From: DATMAM01 sp035559995
Lineage (GTDB): Bacteria > Desulfobacterota > Binatia > UBA9968
Length of the DNA: 64,000 bases
Direction of reading: 5' to 3'
Assembly (NCBI GenBank): GCA_035559995.1
Contig: DATMAM010000040.1
Span: 243,354 to 307,353, forward strand
Each line of letters starts with the position of its first letter. Within the stretch, counting starts at the first letter, position 1. Position numbers and translations under genes: made by a program. A model generated the notes under the pieces. It had not been told where the DNA came from and searched no databases. It saw only the letters and a program-made list of their open reading frames with translations. Positions 16,613 to 24,867 of the stretch are shown here, piece by piece.

Positions 16613-16955
16613 GTTTCCTCCTCACGACCTTGGCGCCGGCAGCTATGAACCCCTGGATTCGGGCGAGGTCGGCCTCAACGCTTCCCTGGAATTGATCGCG
16701 GTAGCGCGGGATGAAGTCTGCTTCGCTCTGGGCGGGATTCTTGCCGCGGTTTAGGTTGAACAGCTTAGCGCCGAGGATGGCTATCCGGTAATCCTCGTGC
16801 CTGGGCCCGAAGGGCTCCTCGCGCCAGTAGTCTTCCCAATCTGACAGCTCGCTCGAGGAGCAGCGTGAGAGCAGCTCATTGACCGTCATTCCCAGTTCCC
16901 GCGCCAGGCGGTGATAGAACTTGCGCTGCGGCGTTAGCTGACGGCGGCCCGTCAG
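16596..16955 (-). CDS. Tail assembly chaperone GT extension, reached by frameshift or slippage
   Basis: This open frame continues LTGRRQLTPQRKFYHRLARELGM and then TVNELLSRCSSSELSDWEDYW, a clear match in style to lambda gpT-type C-termini. It has no ribosome site of its own at its left frame boundary and begins exactly after an A9 run in the upstream gene. Moving from the G frame requires +1 (or -2) slippage, giving a G-GT fusion of about 241 residues. An internal ATG at 16889 could make a short separate product but would cut the conserved helix. It overlaps the tape measure start by 17 nt. Confidence 0.75.
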   Translation of the reverse strand: MTGRRQLTPQRKFYHRLARELGMTVNELLSRCSSSELSDWEDYWREEPFGPRHEDYRIAILGAKLFNLNRGKNPAQSEADFIPRYRDQFQGSVEADLARIQGFIAAGAKVVRRKRGQRR

Positions 16956-17319
16956 ATTTTTTTTTATCGCGGGGCCGCATCCCGGAAAGGTCCATCGCGA
17001 CGTCCCAGATCCGGTCGAGCGCGGCGGCGCTTACGTTCCTCAGCGCCTCGAAGTCCGCCTCTTCGAAAAGCTGGTTTCCGTGCTCATCGATGCAGCACAT
17101 GAACGCAATCCGCGCGCGCGCCTCGAGGATCGACGGATCGTTCCGCTGCTTTGACTCGACGATTAGCGTCTCGTACAGATCGCGCTCGTGCCCGGTGAGC
17201 TCGCGCACAATCACTTTGCCGCCAAGCTCGGGGATCTCCACAATCTCCTGCTTGAGCGCTTTGCCGGCTTTCAGAAAAGCATCGCGGCTGAGAAAGCCGC
17301 CGCTTCCGTTGACGCTCAT
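16876..17319 (-). CDS. Tail assembly chaperone (G-like)
   Basis: The 147-residue zero-frame product has the usual layout of G-type tail chaperones: VIVRELTGHERDLYETLI, an acidic helical middle and RIWDVAMDLSGM. After the KKK encoded by the A9 run, the zero frame reads a low-complexity Pro/Ala/Gly tail, typical of sequence not under protein selection. It lies between the tube protein and the tape measure, where G/GT pairs coat the tape measure before tube polymerisation. Confidence 0.8.
   Translation of the reverse strand: MSVNGSGGFLSRDAFLKAGKALKQEIVEIPELGGKVIVRELTGHERDLYETLIVESKQRNDPSILEARARIAFMCCIDEHGNQLFEEADFEALRNVSAAALDRIWDVAMDLSGMRPRDKKKSDGPPSANAAAQVLSPPGAGTGNDGQ
16957..16965 (-). other. 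A9 slippery site for G/GT tail chaperone
   Basis: Nine T on the plus strand are nine A in the mRNA, read GAT-AAA-AAA-AAA-TCT in the G frame. Loss of one A or addition of two, or ribosomal -2/+1 slippage, opens the GT frame. A -1 shift hits a stop at once (ATC-TGA). Confidence 0.7.
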
Positions 17320-17326
17320 AAATCTC

Positions 17327-17746
17327 CTAGTAGACGATCGTTAGCTGACCGCTCGGCTTGATCGTGGTGTTGAACCCGAGCACGTTCGCGACCGGCTGCT
17401 GCCAGCCGATACCAAGGACAAAGCCATCGTAGATGAGCTCGGTCGCGCCGGCGTCGGTGAGCACGTGCTTGAAGCCGCGCTTGGCCTTCGCCTGTTTGTC
17501 GGCGACGAGCGACTGGTGCAGGGGCTCGGAGGGATCATAGACCAGAGGGAACGTGACTTGGCCGGACCTCTGGATGGTTGGGATCCCTTCCTCGTAGTCA
17601 CCAGGCGAGCTGTGGTGGGTCGTGTCTACCCAGTCGGTAAGATCGTTCGGCCCATCGATGTCGCGCACTCCGGGGATCGTCTGGAACAGGAGCGTGACGG
17701 GATTTTTCCGCTGGAGCTGGGTGCCTTTCGCCCAAATGGCTTGCAT
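17327..17746 (-). CDS. Major tail (tube) protein
   Basis: The 139-residue product begins QAIWAKGTQLQRKN and contains IPGVRDIDGPNDLTDWVDTTHH, followed by GDYEEGIPTIQRSGQVTFPL and ending IKPSGQLTIVY. This beta-rich pattern is that of siphophage tail tube subunits. Position immediately upstream of the G/GT genes supports it. A run of short spacing links it to the neighbouring genes. Confidence 0.8.
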   Translation of the reverse strand: MQAIWAKGTQLQRKNPVTLLFQTIPGVRDIDGPNDLTDWVDTTHHSSPGDYEEGIPTIQRSGQVTFPLVYDPSEPLHQSLVADKQAKAKRGFKHVLTDAGATELIYDGFVLGIGWQQPVANVLGFNTTIKPSGQLTIVY

Positions 17747-17795
17747 GGTTCACCTCCTCAAATTGCCGAATTACGGAATTCCGAAATCACGGGAA

Positions 17796-18164
17796 TCAGA
17801 CCATCGACGGGAGCTTGAGCACGGCAACCTTAACGTCCGCGTGGCCAACGTCGATGTAGATCATCCCGTCGCTCTGCTGAAATCCGGCCAACGGTGGAGC
17901 GAAGACGGCAAACTCGTTGGCTCCGAGCGAATAGTTTCCCAGATCGCCAGTGCGGTTGAACGCATCGACGACGCTCACGATCTTCGCGTTCTGCGCCGCG
18001 GCGTTGATGTTGTTGAAGATCACGACCTCGCGCCCAGTCGCCTTGAACGCCATCCCGTTCACCGCATCGCCAACGGTGAAACTAAAATCGTGCGCGTTTG
18101 CAACCAGCGGCAAGACCGGATAACGCTCGCCAACATCCTTGACCGTAATTTCAGTTCGCGGCAT
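17796..18164 (-). CDS. Virion structural protein, 122 aa (neck/tail region)
   Basis: This beta-rich protein begins PRTEITVKDVGERYPVLPL and contains GREVVIFNN and DGMIYIDVGHADVKVAVL. It lies between the tail terminator-like gene and the tube gene. I infer a head-tail joining, decoration or minor tail role. No specific family is recognised. Confidence 0.55.
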   Translation of the reverse strand: MPRTEITVKDVGERYPVLPLVANAHDFSFTVGDAVNGMAFKATGREVVIFNNINAAAQNAKIVSVVDAFNRTGDLGNYSLGANEFAVFAPPLAGFQQSDGMIYIDVGHADVKVAVLKLPSMV

Positions 18165-18179
18165 AACAGCCCTCCTTCG

Positions 18180-18575
18180 TTAGATTTGCCTCTCTACCTG
18201 GAAATCGCAGTGGTACTCGTGCCGATCATTCTGATCCTTCCCGAGCGAGTACGGGTTGTGCTTCGGTGCGACTGTGAAGTAGCGTACGCCGTTTAGCGTG
18301 AGGTCATTCACCGAGGCCAAAAACGCCCAGATTGCATCCGCGCGTTTTTTTGCAAGCTGCGGATGGCGATCGCGCGCGATCACCTTGAAACTCGGATTGT
18401 CCTTCCACGGGAGAGCTCGATCGTGCGTGTACTCGGGCGCCGTCCCGGACGTCTCGATCAGCGCGACGCAGCTATCGGGCGAGTCCGGAAGAAAGCTCAA
18501 GAAAATTTCCGCGCCGAGCGAGCCAAAGCCGTTGTTCGCCAGGTGTTGCCCGATATCGTCGATGACTGAATTCAC
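18180..18575 (-). CDS. Tail terminator-like minor capsid protein
   Basis: The 131-residue protein reads NSVIDDIGQHLANNGFG, LGAEIFLSFLPDSPDSCVALIETSG and ends HYHCDFQVERQI-style (EYHCDFQVE). A helix followed by a conserved ...D..V.L.ET.G strand is the pattern of phage minor capsid or tail-terminator proteins. It follows the HK97 gp10-like gene with an ATGA overlap, which is the expected place in the head-tail joining block. Confidence 0.65.
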   Translation of the reverse strand: MNSVIDDIGQHLANNGFGSLGAEIFLSFLPDSPDSCVALIETSGTAPEYTHDRALPWKDNPSFKVIARDRHPQLAKKRADAIWAFLASVNDLTLNGVRYFTVAPKHNPYSLGKDQNDRHEYHCDFQVERQI

Positions 18576-18988
18576 CGCGCCTCCGGCATCTGGGAGCGGA
18601 TGTCCTTAGCGATCCGCTCGTCCTGACCCTTTTTCGCGTTGTTGAACGGCACTTCGAGATATTTCCATTGACCGACCTGGGATCCCGTCGCGGTCTTGCC
18701 AGTGTTGGGATTCTCGTGCACCGCCTCGGCATACGGCGCCGCGGGCCCTCCGTAGCCGCCCTCCACCATCACGCCCTTGGCTGTCATGAGCGGCTTTTGC
18801 ACGTGCCCGGTGCTCCTCAGATTTCCGATCACTACTGGGCAGTAGTGCTCTTTTGAATCGCCAATAATCCGCTCGCCCTCGCGAAACAGCGCCGCGCCGA
18901 GCGCCTTCGGCGCCTTCTGACCGATCGCTTTCAGCGCGGTGTTTGCTTTCGGAAGGCCTTCAACGACCACGGAAAATTCCTTAGCCAC
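18572..18988 (-). CDS. HK97 gp10-like head-tail joining protein
   Basis: The start is GTG at 18988, overlapping the preceding TAG (TAGTG), giving 138 residues. The sequence runs VVVEGLPKANTALKAIGQK, then GGPAAPYAEAVHENP and ends in a basic helix, the pattern of HK97 gp10 tail-completion proteins. The YAxxxHE-like segment is the most diagnostic part. It lies between the stopper-like and terminator-like genes, the normal order. Confidence 0.75.
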   Translation of the reverse strand: MAKEFSVVVEGLPKANTALKAIGQKAPKALGAALFREGERIIGDSKEHYCPVVIGNLRSTGHVQKPLMTAKGVMVEGGYGGPAAPYAEAVHENPNTGKTATGSQVGQWKYLEVPFNNAKKGQDERIAKDIRSQMPEAR

Positions 18989-19305
18989 TAGACGTGCACC
19001 GCCTCGACGCGGTCTCCCTTCTCGTCGGGATAAGAGTCGGCAGCCAGGATGAGCGGCCGCCGGCCGTTCGAGAGCGTGATCCGGTCTCGCGGATCGATCC
19101 CGATGGCCTTGGCGAGATAAATGATCCCACTTGCTACCACTTCCCTCCCCGAGGCGTCGGTCACTATGTGGGGTTTTCTCACTTCGCGAGCAGGAATGCT
19201 TACCGGAGGGGCGTAGTTCTTCACGCCATAGGCGTCCTGGTGGCTGAACTTCTCCCACTGGACCTTGTCATCCATCATGTCGGCGAACTCATCGACGAAC
19301 GGCAT
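18988..19305 (-). CDS. Head closure (stopper)-like protein, 105 aa
   Basis: The start at 19305 overlaps the connector stop (TGATG). The small protein begins PFVDEFADMMDDKVQWEKFS and carries GREVVASGIIYLAKAIGIDP and RDRITLSNGRRPLIL, a small beta barrel with the layout of phage head closure proteins. Its place directly after the connector supports the role. Confidence 0.65.
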   Translation of the reverse strand: MPFVDEFADMMDDKVQWEKFSHQDAYGVKNYAPPVSIPAREVRKPHIVTDASGREVVASGIIYLAKAIGIDPRDRITLSNGRRPLILAADSYPDEKGDRVEAVHV

Positions 19306-20174
19306 CAGACGAGCCTCCGGTATTTCTCGAGAATGACCAGCGCGCGATTCGGGAATTGTTGCACACCGCGGTCGCCGTACGTGATCGACAGATCGCCAAC
19401 GCTTTTCGATTTCACGTTCTCGTCGCGCGACAGGTTTCGGAAGCGGTCGATCACCGTCACGATAGCGGCGTCTTCGATGTCCCACTCGAGGTTTCGCGTA
19501 TCCACAGTGCCGCCCGACGTGTACGCCGTAAAACCGGAGCTGTTCACCTCGACATCAAACTGCGTCGCGCTCACGATCGTTTTCACCTTGGCGCGAACAC
19601 CGTTGATCTCGACCATGCCCCCGACGCCGGCAAACGTAACGAAATCGCCGACCGAAAGGCCGTGCGCGGTCGACGTCGTCACGCGCGCGGAAGCGGCCTG
19701 AGTGATGCCGGTGATGTTCTTGACCGCGTTCTTCGGCGGGATGTAGCCGGCTTTGTACTCGACCACGAACTCGGGATGCTCTGAGCGGGGAATCACGTAC
19801 CCGGTGAGATGCCAGCCAACCCCGGCGGTCCACCACCACGCGCACTTGCGGTAGAGGTGGCCGGCGAGGCGGTCCGCGATTTGGTAGTCGGTGATCGGAT
19901 CTGAATTGTGGAGCACGGAGGTGACTTCCACGATCGGCGTGCGCGCGAGCTGCAGCATCAGCGTCCCATGGCCGGGGACGGTCTCATTGTACTTCTGGCG
20001 GACGAAAAACTGGTACTCGCCGGCGGGATTCTGGATGTCGCTCGAAACGCGCGTGATGAGATCACTCAGGAGGGCATCTTTGGACGTGTCGGCGGGATCG
20101 ATGTCCAAGGCCTGCTTGACCTTCTCAAGCGTCGTAAGGTCAAGCGTCTGCGCGGGCTCGAGCACTTCCAGCAT
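19305..20174 (-). CDS. Head-tail connector (HK97 gp6-like) with inserted FCCH-like domain
   Basis: The 289-residue protein begins with a helical connector start (TTLEKVKQALDI, DALLSDLITRVSSDI) and has ARTPIVEVTSV and EFVVEYKAGY, normal for gp6-like adaptors of 90-200 residues. Residues about 152-226 (ITGITQAASARVTT, GMVEINGVRAKV, AYTSGGTV) are an added beta domain. The connector then resumes at EDAAIVTVIDRFRN. The inserted module closely resembles those in DUF2460 and DUF2163 proteins of the same prophage. Confidence 0.78.
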   Translation of the reverse strand: MLEVLEPAQTLDLTTLEKVKQALDIDPADTSKDALLSDLITRVSSDIQNPAGEYQFFVRQKYNETVPGHGTLMLQLARTPIVEVTSVLHNSDPITDYQIADRLAGHLYRKCAWWWTAGVGWHLTGYVIPRSEHPEFVVEYKAGYIPPKNAVKNITGITQAASARVTTSTAHGLSVGDFVTFAGVGGMVEINGVRAKVKTIVSATQFDVEVNSSGFTAYTSGGTVDTRNLEWDIEDAAIVTVIDRFRNLSRDENVKSKSVGDLSITYGDRGVQQFPNRALVILEKYRRLV

Positions 20175-20181
20175 GACCCTT

Positions 20182-20295
20182 TTACTTCTCGACGGATCCG
20201 CCGCGGATCATCTTGTCCTTGCCCGGGCGCTTGACGTCCTTAGCGCCGGCGTCTGGACGGTCCGTGGGCTGGGGCGTCTTCGGCTCCGGTTTCAT
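20182..20295 (-). CDS. Small basic protein, 37 aa
   Basis: This short open frame starts at an ATG six bases after AGGAGA and ends just before the connector gene. The product is Lys/Pro-rich (KPEPKTPQPTDRP) and ends MIRGGSVEK. It overlaps the 3' part of the 89-aa gene in another frame. Ribosome site and spacing favour expression, but length leaves doubt. Confidence 0.4.
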   Translation of the reverse strand: MKPEPKTPQPTDRPDAGAKDVKRPGKDKMIRGGSVEK

Positions 20296-20509
20296 CCGTC
20301 TCTCCTGCTTCTTCGCCGCCTTCGCCGCCTTTCGCACCTTCAGACCCTCCAGCGTCGCCAGGAGCCTGCGACTCAGCCACAGGGGCGCCTGGTTGAAGAT
20401 ACTCCGCAACGCCGGCCTTCACGTACCGATCCGCCACCTCGTCGCTGAAACCGGCCACCTCGCCGCCATTGTACGGAGATTGCTTGGTGAGAAATCGAAT
20501 CGCTTTCAC
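20240..20509 (-). CDS. Small head-region protein, 89 aa
   Basis: The GTG start gives KAIRFLTKQSPYNGGEVAG, followed by FSDEVADRYVKAGVAEYL, a motif pattern common in small phage proteins encoded between capsid and connector. The C-terminal half is a Gly/Glu/Ala-rich acidic tail ending SRRRR. Its function in the virion is unknown. Confidence 0.6.
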   Translation of the reverse strand: MKAIRFLTKQSPYNGGEVAGFSDEVADRYVKAGVAEYLQPGAPVAESQAPGDAGGSEGAKGGEGGEEAGETDETGAEDAPAHGPSRRRR

Positions 20510-20542
20510 GGTTCACCTCGCGGGGAAGTTTTGCTGTAGCGC

Positions 20543-20965
20543 TTAGACGGGGAGCGTCTGAGCGCCTCCGAGGATCAATTCGGCCGCGACCGGGATCGCC
20601 GGCGACGTTCCTCCGGTGAACCCCACGGTGACCACAGCCCGGATATGGCGCTTCGCGGCCGAGAGATCGACGTTCACCTGCGACTCGCCGTTGTCGGCCG
20701 TGAGCTGCGTGACCGCGGCGCCAGAGATGTCCGCCCAGCCACTGGAACCGTCCGAGCTGTCCTGAAGTTTGGCGTTCACGGTTTGGGCCGACGGACCTCC
20801 AGACGCAGCGCCGCACGAGATCTTTAGCACGCAGGACATGAACTGGTTTTTTCCTCCAATACCGGCGCGGTCGATCGCTGCACCATTGATTGTGCCGGCG
20901 GCAGCGTTAGCCGGGTTGATCCCCTTCACGACTTTAATGTACGCCCCAATGTCTCGATCGATCAT
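20543..20965 (-). CDS. Putative capsid decoration protein, 140 aa
   Basis: This beta-rich protein starts IDRDIGAYIKVVKGINPANA and contains TVNAKLQDSSDGSSGWADISG, a pattern seen in small head proteins encoded next to major capsid genes. It ends with a VAAELILGG strand. It follows the major capsid gene by about 50 nt. A head decoration role is inferred from position and composition. Confidence 0.6.
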   Translation of the reverse strand: MIDRDIGAYIKVVKGINPANAAAGTINGAAIDRAGIGGKNQFMSCVLKISCGAASGGPSAQTVNAKLQDSSDGSSGWADISGAAVTQLTADNGESQVNVDLSAAKRHIRAVVTVGFTGGTSPAIPVAAELILGGAQTLPV

Positions 20966-21017
20966 GGCTTCAAGCCTCCTTCGTTAAGGTTCCCCAGCAG
21001 TTAAAAGACAGCCGGAT

Positions 21018-22223
21018 TTACGGAGTCCAGGTAACGCCGGTCAGAACGGCGGCCGACTCATCGTGCCGCATACCGAAATCGTGCTGCGTGATTGCCCGCA
21101 CGACCGTCTGATCGCGCGAGAAAGCAGCCACAACCTCCGTCCCGTCGAAATAGGCGGCCTCGCCGGATGCGTCGATGATGATCGAGAGAGCGTCGCCGAT
21201 TACGGCGTCCGCAAAATCGACGAAGTACACTTCGCTCTCGTTTCCGCCGCCGCCAAGGTTTTTCGGGATCTGCGTCGTGACTTGGAAGGGGAACCCCCAG
21301 AGCTGCCCGCCAAGCATCTCCTCGCGGAAGGCAAAATTCCCGTTCGCGTCGCGGACCGTCATCAGATACGCCTTACTGCGCGGCGCCATGAGCCAGCCGG
21401 GCGAGATGAACATCACGTTCGCCTCTTCGAGAGCGAGGATCAGCTTGCCCAGGTCGCTCGTGACATTGGCGAGGTTAACCGTGCCGTTTGCGGCGATCGC
21501 GTTTGCGCTCGGGATCCAGTGCCGGAGACCCTTCGGCGTATCCTGAGACCCGTCATCCCGGATAAAGGCGAGGTCCTCGCGCAGCCGGATCGCATTGACG
21601 AGATCGTTTCTCACGATCGTGTCGACGCCGTAGGCATTGAACCGGAGCAGGTCGTTCGAGAGCGGCACCAGGGCGGCGAGCTTGCGGTACGTGAGCTTGA
21701 GCTGACCGAACTTCTGCTCAGTCTTCGCGATGTTCTTGTTCTCGCCCACGTAGGAGGCGGAAGCGCCCGCAGTGAGCTTCGGCACCGTGAGAGTACCGAG
21801 AGGCATGGGGATCTGCACGGCTCCGGACGCGCGCACGACCGCTTTGGCGCGAAGGAGATCGATGATCGAGGAAGAATAATCGGGCGGGATCAGGAATCCA
21901 CCGGCCTCCGCGTTCCCCGCGGCAAGGGCCTTAAAGACTTCCTTGTTGATCGGATCCTCCATGTCCCAGCCGGCCTTCTTCGCCCAGGCTGCGCCCTTCT
22001 CGGCGTCACCCTTGTTCGCGGCTAGGCACTTGATGATGCGGGCGACAACAGCGGCCTTGTCGATGGTTTCCTGCTTGTGGCCGCCGCTCATCATCTGCTT
22101 CATCCACTCGGTCTGCGCCTGCTGCATCTGCTGCTGCCGCTCCTTGAAGTCAGAGCCCAAGGCGGTCTTGAGGACCTCCTCGATGTAGCCCTTCAGTTCC
22201 TCCCTGGTCATCTCCTTCGGCAT
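21018..22223 (-). CDS. Major capsid protein (HK97 fold)
   Basis: The 401-residue protein has an N-terminal Gln-rich coiled coil (QQQMQQAQTEWMKQMM), a likely scaffolding delta domain removed on maturation. The mature part starts near GGFLIPPDYSSSIIDLLRA and has PLGTLTVPKLTAGASASYVG, the N-arm/E-loop pattern of HK97-type capsids. RSKAYLMTVRDANGNFAF and the A-domain strands follow. It lies immediately after the prohead protease, as usual. Confidence 0.9.
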   Translation of the reverse strand: MPKEMTREELKGYIEEVLKTALGSDFKERQQQMQQAQTEWMKQMMSGGHKQETIDKAAVVARIIKCLAANKGDAEKGAAWAKKAGWDMEDPINKEVFKALAAGNAEAGGFLIPPDYSSSIIDLLRAKAVVRASGAVQIPMPLGTLTVPKLTAGASASYVGENKNIAKTEQKFGQLKLTYRKLAALVPLSNDLLRFNAYGVDTIVRNDLVNAIRLREDLAFIRDDGSQDTPKGLRHWIPSANAIAANGTVNLANVTSDLGKLILALEEANVMFISPGWLMAPRSKAYLMTVRDANGNFAFREEMLGGQLWGFPFQVTTQIPKNLGGGGNESEVYFVDFADAVIGDALSIIIDASGEAAYFDGTEVVAAFSRDQTVVRAITQHDFGMRHDESAAVLTGVTWTP

Positions 22224-22261
22224 AGATCGTCCCTCCTTCGAAAATTGGCAGCCTGAAATTG

Positions 22262-23281
22262 TTAGAAAACCCGGCCCGTGAGCTGCATCACAAGCGGGGC
22301 AACACTCTCGCGAATCGCCTGTTTGATCTCCTCCGGATCGAGGCTAATGCTTTCAGCGCCGTGTGGATCCGTTTCGCCTCTTCCCTCGTCCGTGTCATCG
22401 GCGAGAAGGAGCACGGGTTCATCGCCGACGTCATCGTGCGTGCGCACTGTCTCCGGATCGGGCGGCGGTGCGAATTTGAGGCCCTTGCAAACTTCGATCA
22501 GTTGATCGAGCTTCTCTGAGATCCCGACCACTGGGGCCGGATCCGGTTCTGCAGGCGTTAAGCTCTCCCCGAACGCGCGCGTGAACTCTTCGGAAGGAAT
22601 GAGGATCGACACGCTCTTTTTGTCGTCCGCCCATTTCACGGTTTTCTCAACGAGGCTACGCGCGACGTAAATTCCCTTCTCCTCGCTCCACTCATCGAGC
22701 ACCTGCATCGCCCAATCGCGCAGTGGCTTATTGTCGATCTTCAGCGAGCGGGCGAGCTGGACGGCCTCGGGGTTCGCAGGCACCGGCACGATCGACCACT
22801 CGAGCAACTCCTGCTCGATGAAGTCCCAGCCGCGGCGCTCCTCGTTGATGATCCACTTGAAGGGATCAAAGCCTACTGAAGACGTGCGCAAAAGTTTTGC
22901 CGCGACGTAGCCGCGCACCGTTTCGGCGAAGGGATCGAGTTTTCGTGACTCCGAAAAATCAGCGTCCGAGAGAACGCGGTGCTCTTCGATCGTAAGATTG
23001 CGGCCGCCGGCAACTGGCAATGCGCGGTAGTTGTGCGCCCATAGCACGACCGGGTTCGCCTTCCAGTTGTCTATCTTCCATCCGGTGGTGGCGATGGTGT
23101 CCTTCTCGCGGTCGACGCTATCGGTCGAGATGACGAAACGAAACAGATTGCCCTCGTCATCGAGGGCTTTGGTCTCGGGTATAGGTACGCTTTTGATGAG
23201 CTTGATGTCTTTCGGCGGGTCCTCGCCTTTGAGGATTTTGGACTTCCACTCCTCGAGCAACATGATGCGCCGCTCAGGCAT
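22262..23281 (-). CDS. HK97-type prohead protease
   Basis: The 339-residue product has an N-terminal protease core: ISTDSVDREKDTI, PVVLWAHNYRALPVAG with the likely catalytic His83, and LLRTSSVGFDP with the nucleophile Ser near 134. EWSIVPVPANPEA closes the core near residue 170. The acidic C-terminal extension (about 180-339) may act as scaffold or be a capsid-binding tail. It precedes the major capsid gene. Its own terminator-separated start suggests separate transcription. Confidence 0.88.
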   Translation of the reverse strand: MPERRIMLLEEWKSKILKGEDPPKDIKLIKSVPIPETKALDDEGNLFRFVISTDSVDREKDTIATTGWKIDNWKANPVVLWAHNYRALPVAGGRNLTIEEHRVLSDADFSESRKLDPFAETVRGYVAAKLLRTSSVGFDPFKWIINEERRGWDFIEQELLEWSIVPVPANPEAVQLARSLKIDNKPLRDWAMQVLDEWSEEKGIYVARSLVEKTVKWADDKKSVSILIPSEEFTRAFGESLTPAEPDPAPVVGISEKLDQLIEVCKGLKFAPPPDPETVRTHDDVGDEPVLLLADDTDEGRGETDPHGAESISLDPEEIKQAIRESVAPLVMQLTGRVF

Positions 23282-23458
23282 AGAGGTACTCCCTCGGTGT
23301 GTGATCGATTTTTAAGAGATGGGATGCCACGCGCTTTGCAGACTTTCTTCGCGCGAGGCCTAAACAGAAAAGCCTCACGCAACTGTCGTCGCGTGAGGCC
23401 CTTACTGTGTGAAGCAGGCCGCCTCACAAAAACGAAGGTTCAGAAACAGTTCCAGCTT
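23282..23458. other. 177-nt intergenic segment before the protease gene
   Basis: It holds a terminator-like hairpin and then a purine-rich ribosome site for the protease gene. A promoter for the protease-capsid segment would be expected between the hairpin and 23,281 but I cannot point to clear -35/-10 boxes. Confidence 0.5.
23363..23399 (-). terminator. Rho-independent terminator-like hairpin
   Basis: A perfect 9-bp stem GCCTCACGC/GCGTGAGGC with a 10-nt loop is followed on the minus strand by TTTTCTGTTT. It lies downstream of the 97-aa gene and upstream of the protease gene, ending the accessory head block. Confidence 0.75.
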
Positions 23459-23752
23459 TTACACGCTCTCGCTCCCGTTGTCAAGCGGAGATTTTTTCGG
23501 GCGCATCTGATGGCGCGTGTAAACCTCCACGTTGGCGACCACGCCGGCGCTGAAATTGAGCGAGATCTGGCCGCTCTTTCCGTGCTCGACAAAGTCTTTA
23601 ATGATGGCGAGGCACGACTCGGGAATAATCTGTTCCAGCGGGCGCTGAACGTTGGATCCGCCGGTCGGCGGAGTGCCTGGATCATCGGAGCCACCGCGCG
23701 GCCCATAGCCGCCGACGTATTCGTATCTAACGATATTCGTAGGGGAGGCCAA
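23459..23752 (-). CDS. Hypothetical phage protein, 97 aa
   Basis: The TTG start gives ASPTNIVRYEYVGGYGPRGG, then PLEQIIPESCLAIIKDFVEHG and ISLNFSAGVVANVEVY. It is a small soluble protein with a Gly/Pro-rich N-terminus. It is the last gene before the terminator. Unrecognised; it may belong with the preceding decoration proteins. Confidence 0.5.
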   Translation of the reverse strand: MASPTNIVRYEYVGGYGPRGGSDDPGTPPTGGSNVQRPLEQIIPESCLAIIKDFVEHGKSGQISLNFSAGVVANVEVYTRHQMRPKKSPLDNGSESV

Positions 23753-23960
23753 TCACCCACCTCGGCTCGGGATCGGTCGGAGTCGCCGGCTCGCACCAGA
23801 GCTTGATGTGCATCGGGTCGGGGCGCTCGATGTCAACGATCCTTAGTTTCTGCTCGCGGAAGTCAATCGTGTCGTACTTCTTCACGCGCTCCCATCCAGG
23901 ATGCTTTTGCAAGTCAACGGTAATGAACACGCGCGCGACCAGGTCAAGCGTGTAGGCCAA
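23727..23960 (-). CDS. Hypothetical phage protein, 77 aa
   Basis: It begins at TTG 23,960 after a GGAGG-like site and overlaps both neighbours. The product (YTLDLVARVFITVDLQ, VKKYDTIDFREQKLRIVDIER) looks like a small beta-rich domain. No cysteines or TM. Function unknown; the context is the accessory head block. Confidence 0.5.
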   Translation of the reverse strand: MAYTLDLVARVFITVDLQKHPGWERVKKYDTIDFREQKLRIVDIERPDPMHIKLWCEPATPTDPEPRWVIGLPYEYR

Positions 23961-24867
23961 GGAGAATTTCCTCCTCGCGCTCTTGTTCCATCCGGATCCG
24001 GCGCAGGATCTCGCGCTCGAGCTGCATCACGCGGGAATCGTATTGGTAGTTGGTCCGGTTGCGCAAGGCAAATCTCGCGGCGGACGCCCGCGGAGAAAAG
24101 CTGAGCTGGATCTCGGCCGAGCCGCCGGCCGAAATACCCGATGCTTCGAGCCGACATTCGTAAAGTGTGAAGCGGGGCGCCGGCACAAATTCAACGTGCG
24201 CCGACCCGCCAAACACAAGACCGCCAGTGATAAATGGCACCCAGATGTTGTAGACCTGAAGCGTTGACGGTAAGCGCTCTGGCCGCTTCGGGCGCCTGCG
24301 CGGGCGGATCCGGCCGCTCCCAACGAACACCGGCGCCGGCGCGCCGACAGAAACAAATTGCGTGCCGGCAGCGCCGCTAAAGAGGGCGCCTCCTGAAGCA
24401 ACATAGGTAAACGTCTGAGCGCCAGGGATAAACTGAGTATTCGCAGCTCCACCGGAGCTCGCACCGCCGGAGACCTGATAGACCTGGATGATTGCGCGTT
24501 CGGCGAACCCGCCACCTAGAACTCCACCGAACGGCTCCTGGACCTGGACGACGGAGACCTCGGCAGATCCGGCAGCGGCCAGTCCGCCAGTCGCGTCAGC
24601 CACCTGGATGACAGAGACGCTGGCAGCACCCGCCAGCGTCACTCCGCCCGAAGTCTCGTAGACCTGAACAGCAGCGACCTGAGCAGCCCCGCCTGCAGCG
24701 AGGCCGGCGCTGACGTCGTAGACCTGGATAACAGCGATCGCGGCGGCCCCGGCAAAGTTCGCGCCGCCGGAGGCGGCATAGGTGAAGGTGTTTGCACCGC
24801 CGGCCGAGGTGGGAGTCCAACGCCGAGGCCGTCTGACGGTGGAGTAGGGAAAGCGACCCCGAAACAC
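23944..24867 (-). CDS. Repeat-rich putative virion decoration protein, 307 aa
   Basis: The start is GTG next to the preceding stop. Residues about 25-185 consist of seven or more degenerate 20-residue repeats of the form QVYxxSGGxxxxGAAxxxxI, each likely a pair of short strands, like a Gly-rich beta solenoid. A basic linker (RIRPRRRPKRPE) follows, then more GGSAHVEF-like repeats, and the C-terminus is a charged coiled coil (MQLEREILRRIRMEQERE). The build suggests an extended surface fibre with a trimerising or anchoring helix. Family not recognised. Confidence 0.6.
   Translation of the reverse strand: MFRGRFPYSTVRRPRRWTPTSAGGANTFTYAASGGANFAGAAAIAVIQVYDVSAGLAAGGAAQVAAVQVYETSGGVTLAGAASVSVIQVADATGGLAAAGSAEVSVVQVQEPFGGVLGGGFAERAIIQVYQVSGGASSGGAANTQFIPGAQTFTYVASGGALFSGAAGTQFVSVGAPAPVFVGSGRIRPRRRPKRPERLPSTLQVYNIWVPFITGGLVFGGSAHVEFVPAPRFTLYECRLEASGISAGGSAEIQLSFSPRASAARFALRNRTNYQYDSRVMQLEREILRRIRMEQEREEEILLGLHA

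Noticed and set aside
16596..16889. GT region as an independent gene from ATG 16,889
   Set aside because: It would cut the conserved RKFYHRLARELGM helix, which is open only through the A9 slip from the G gene.
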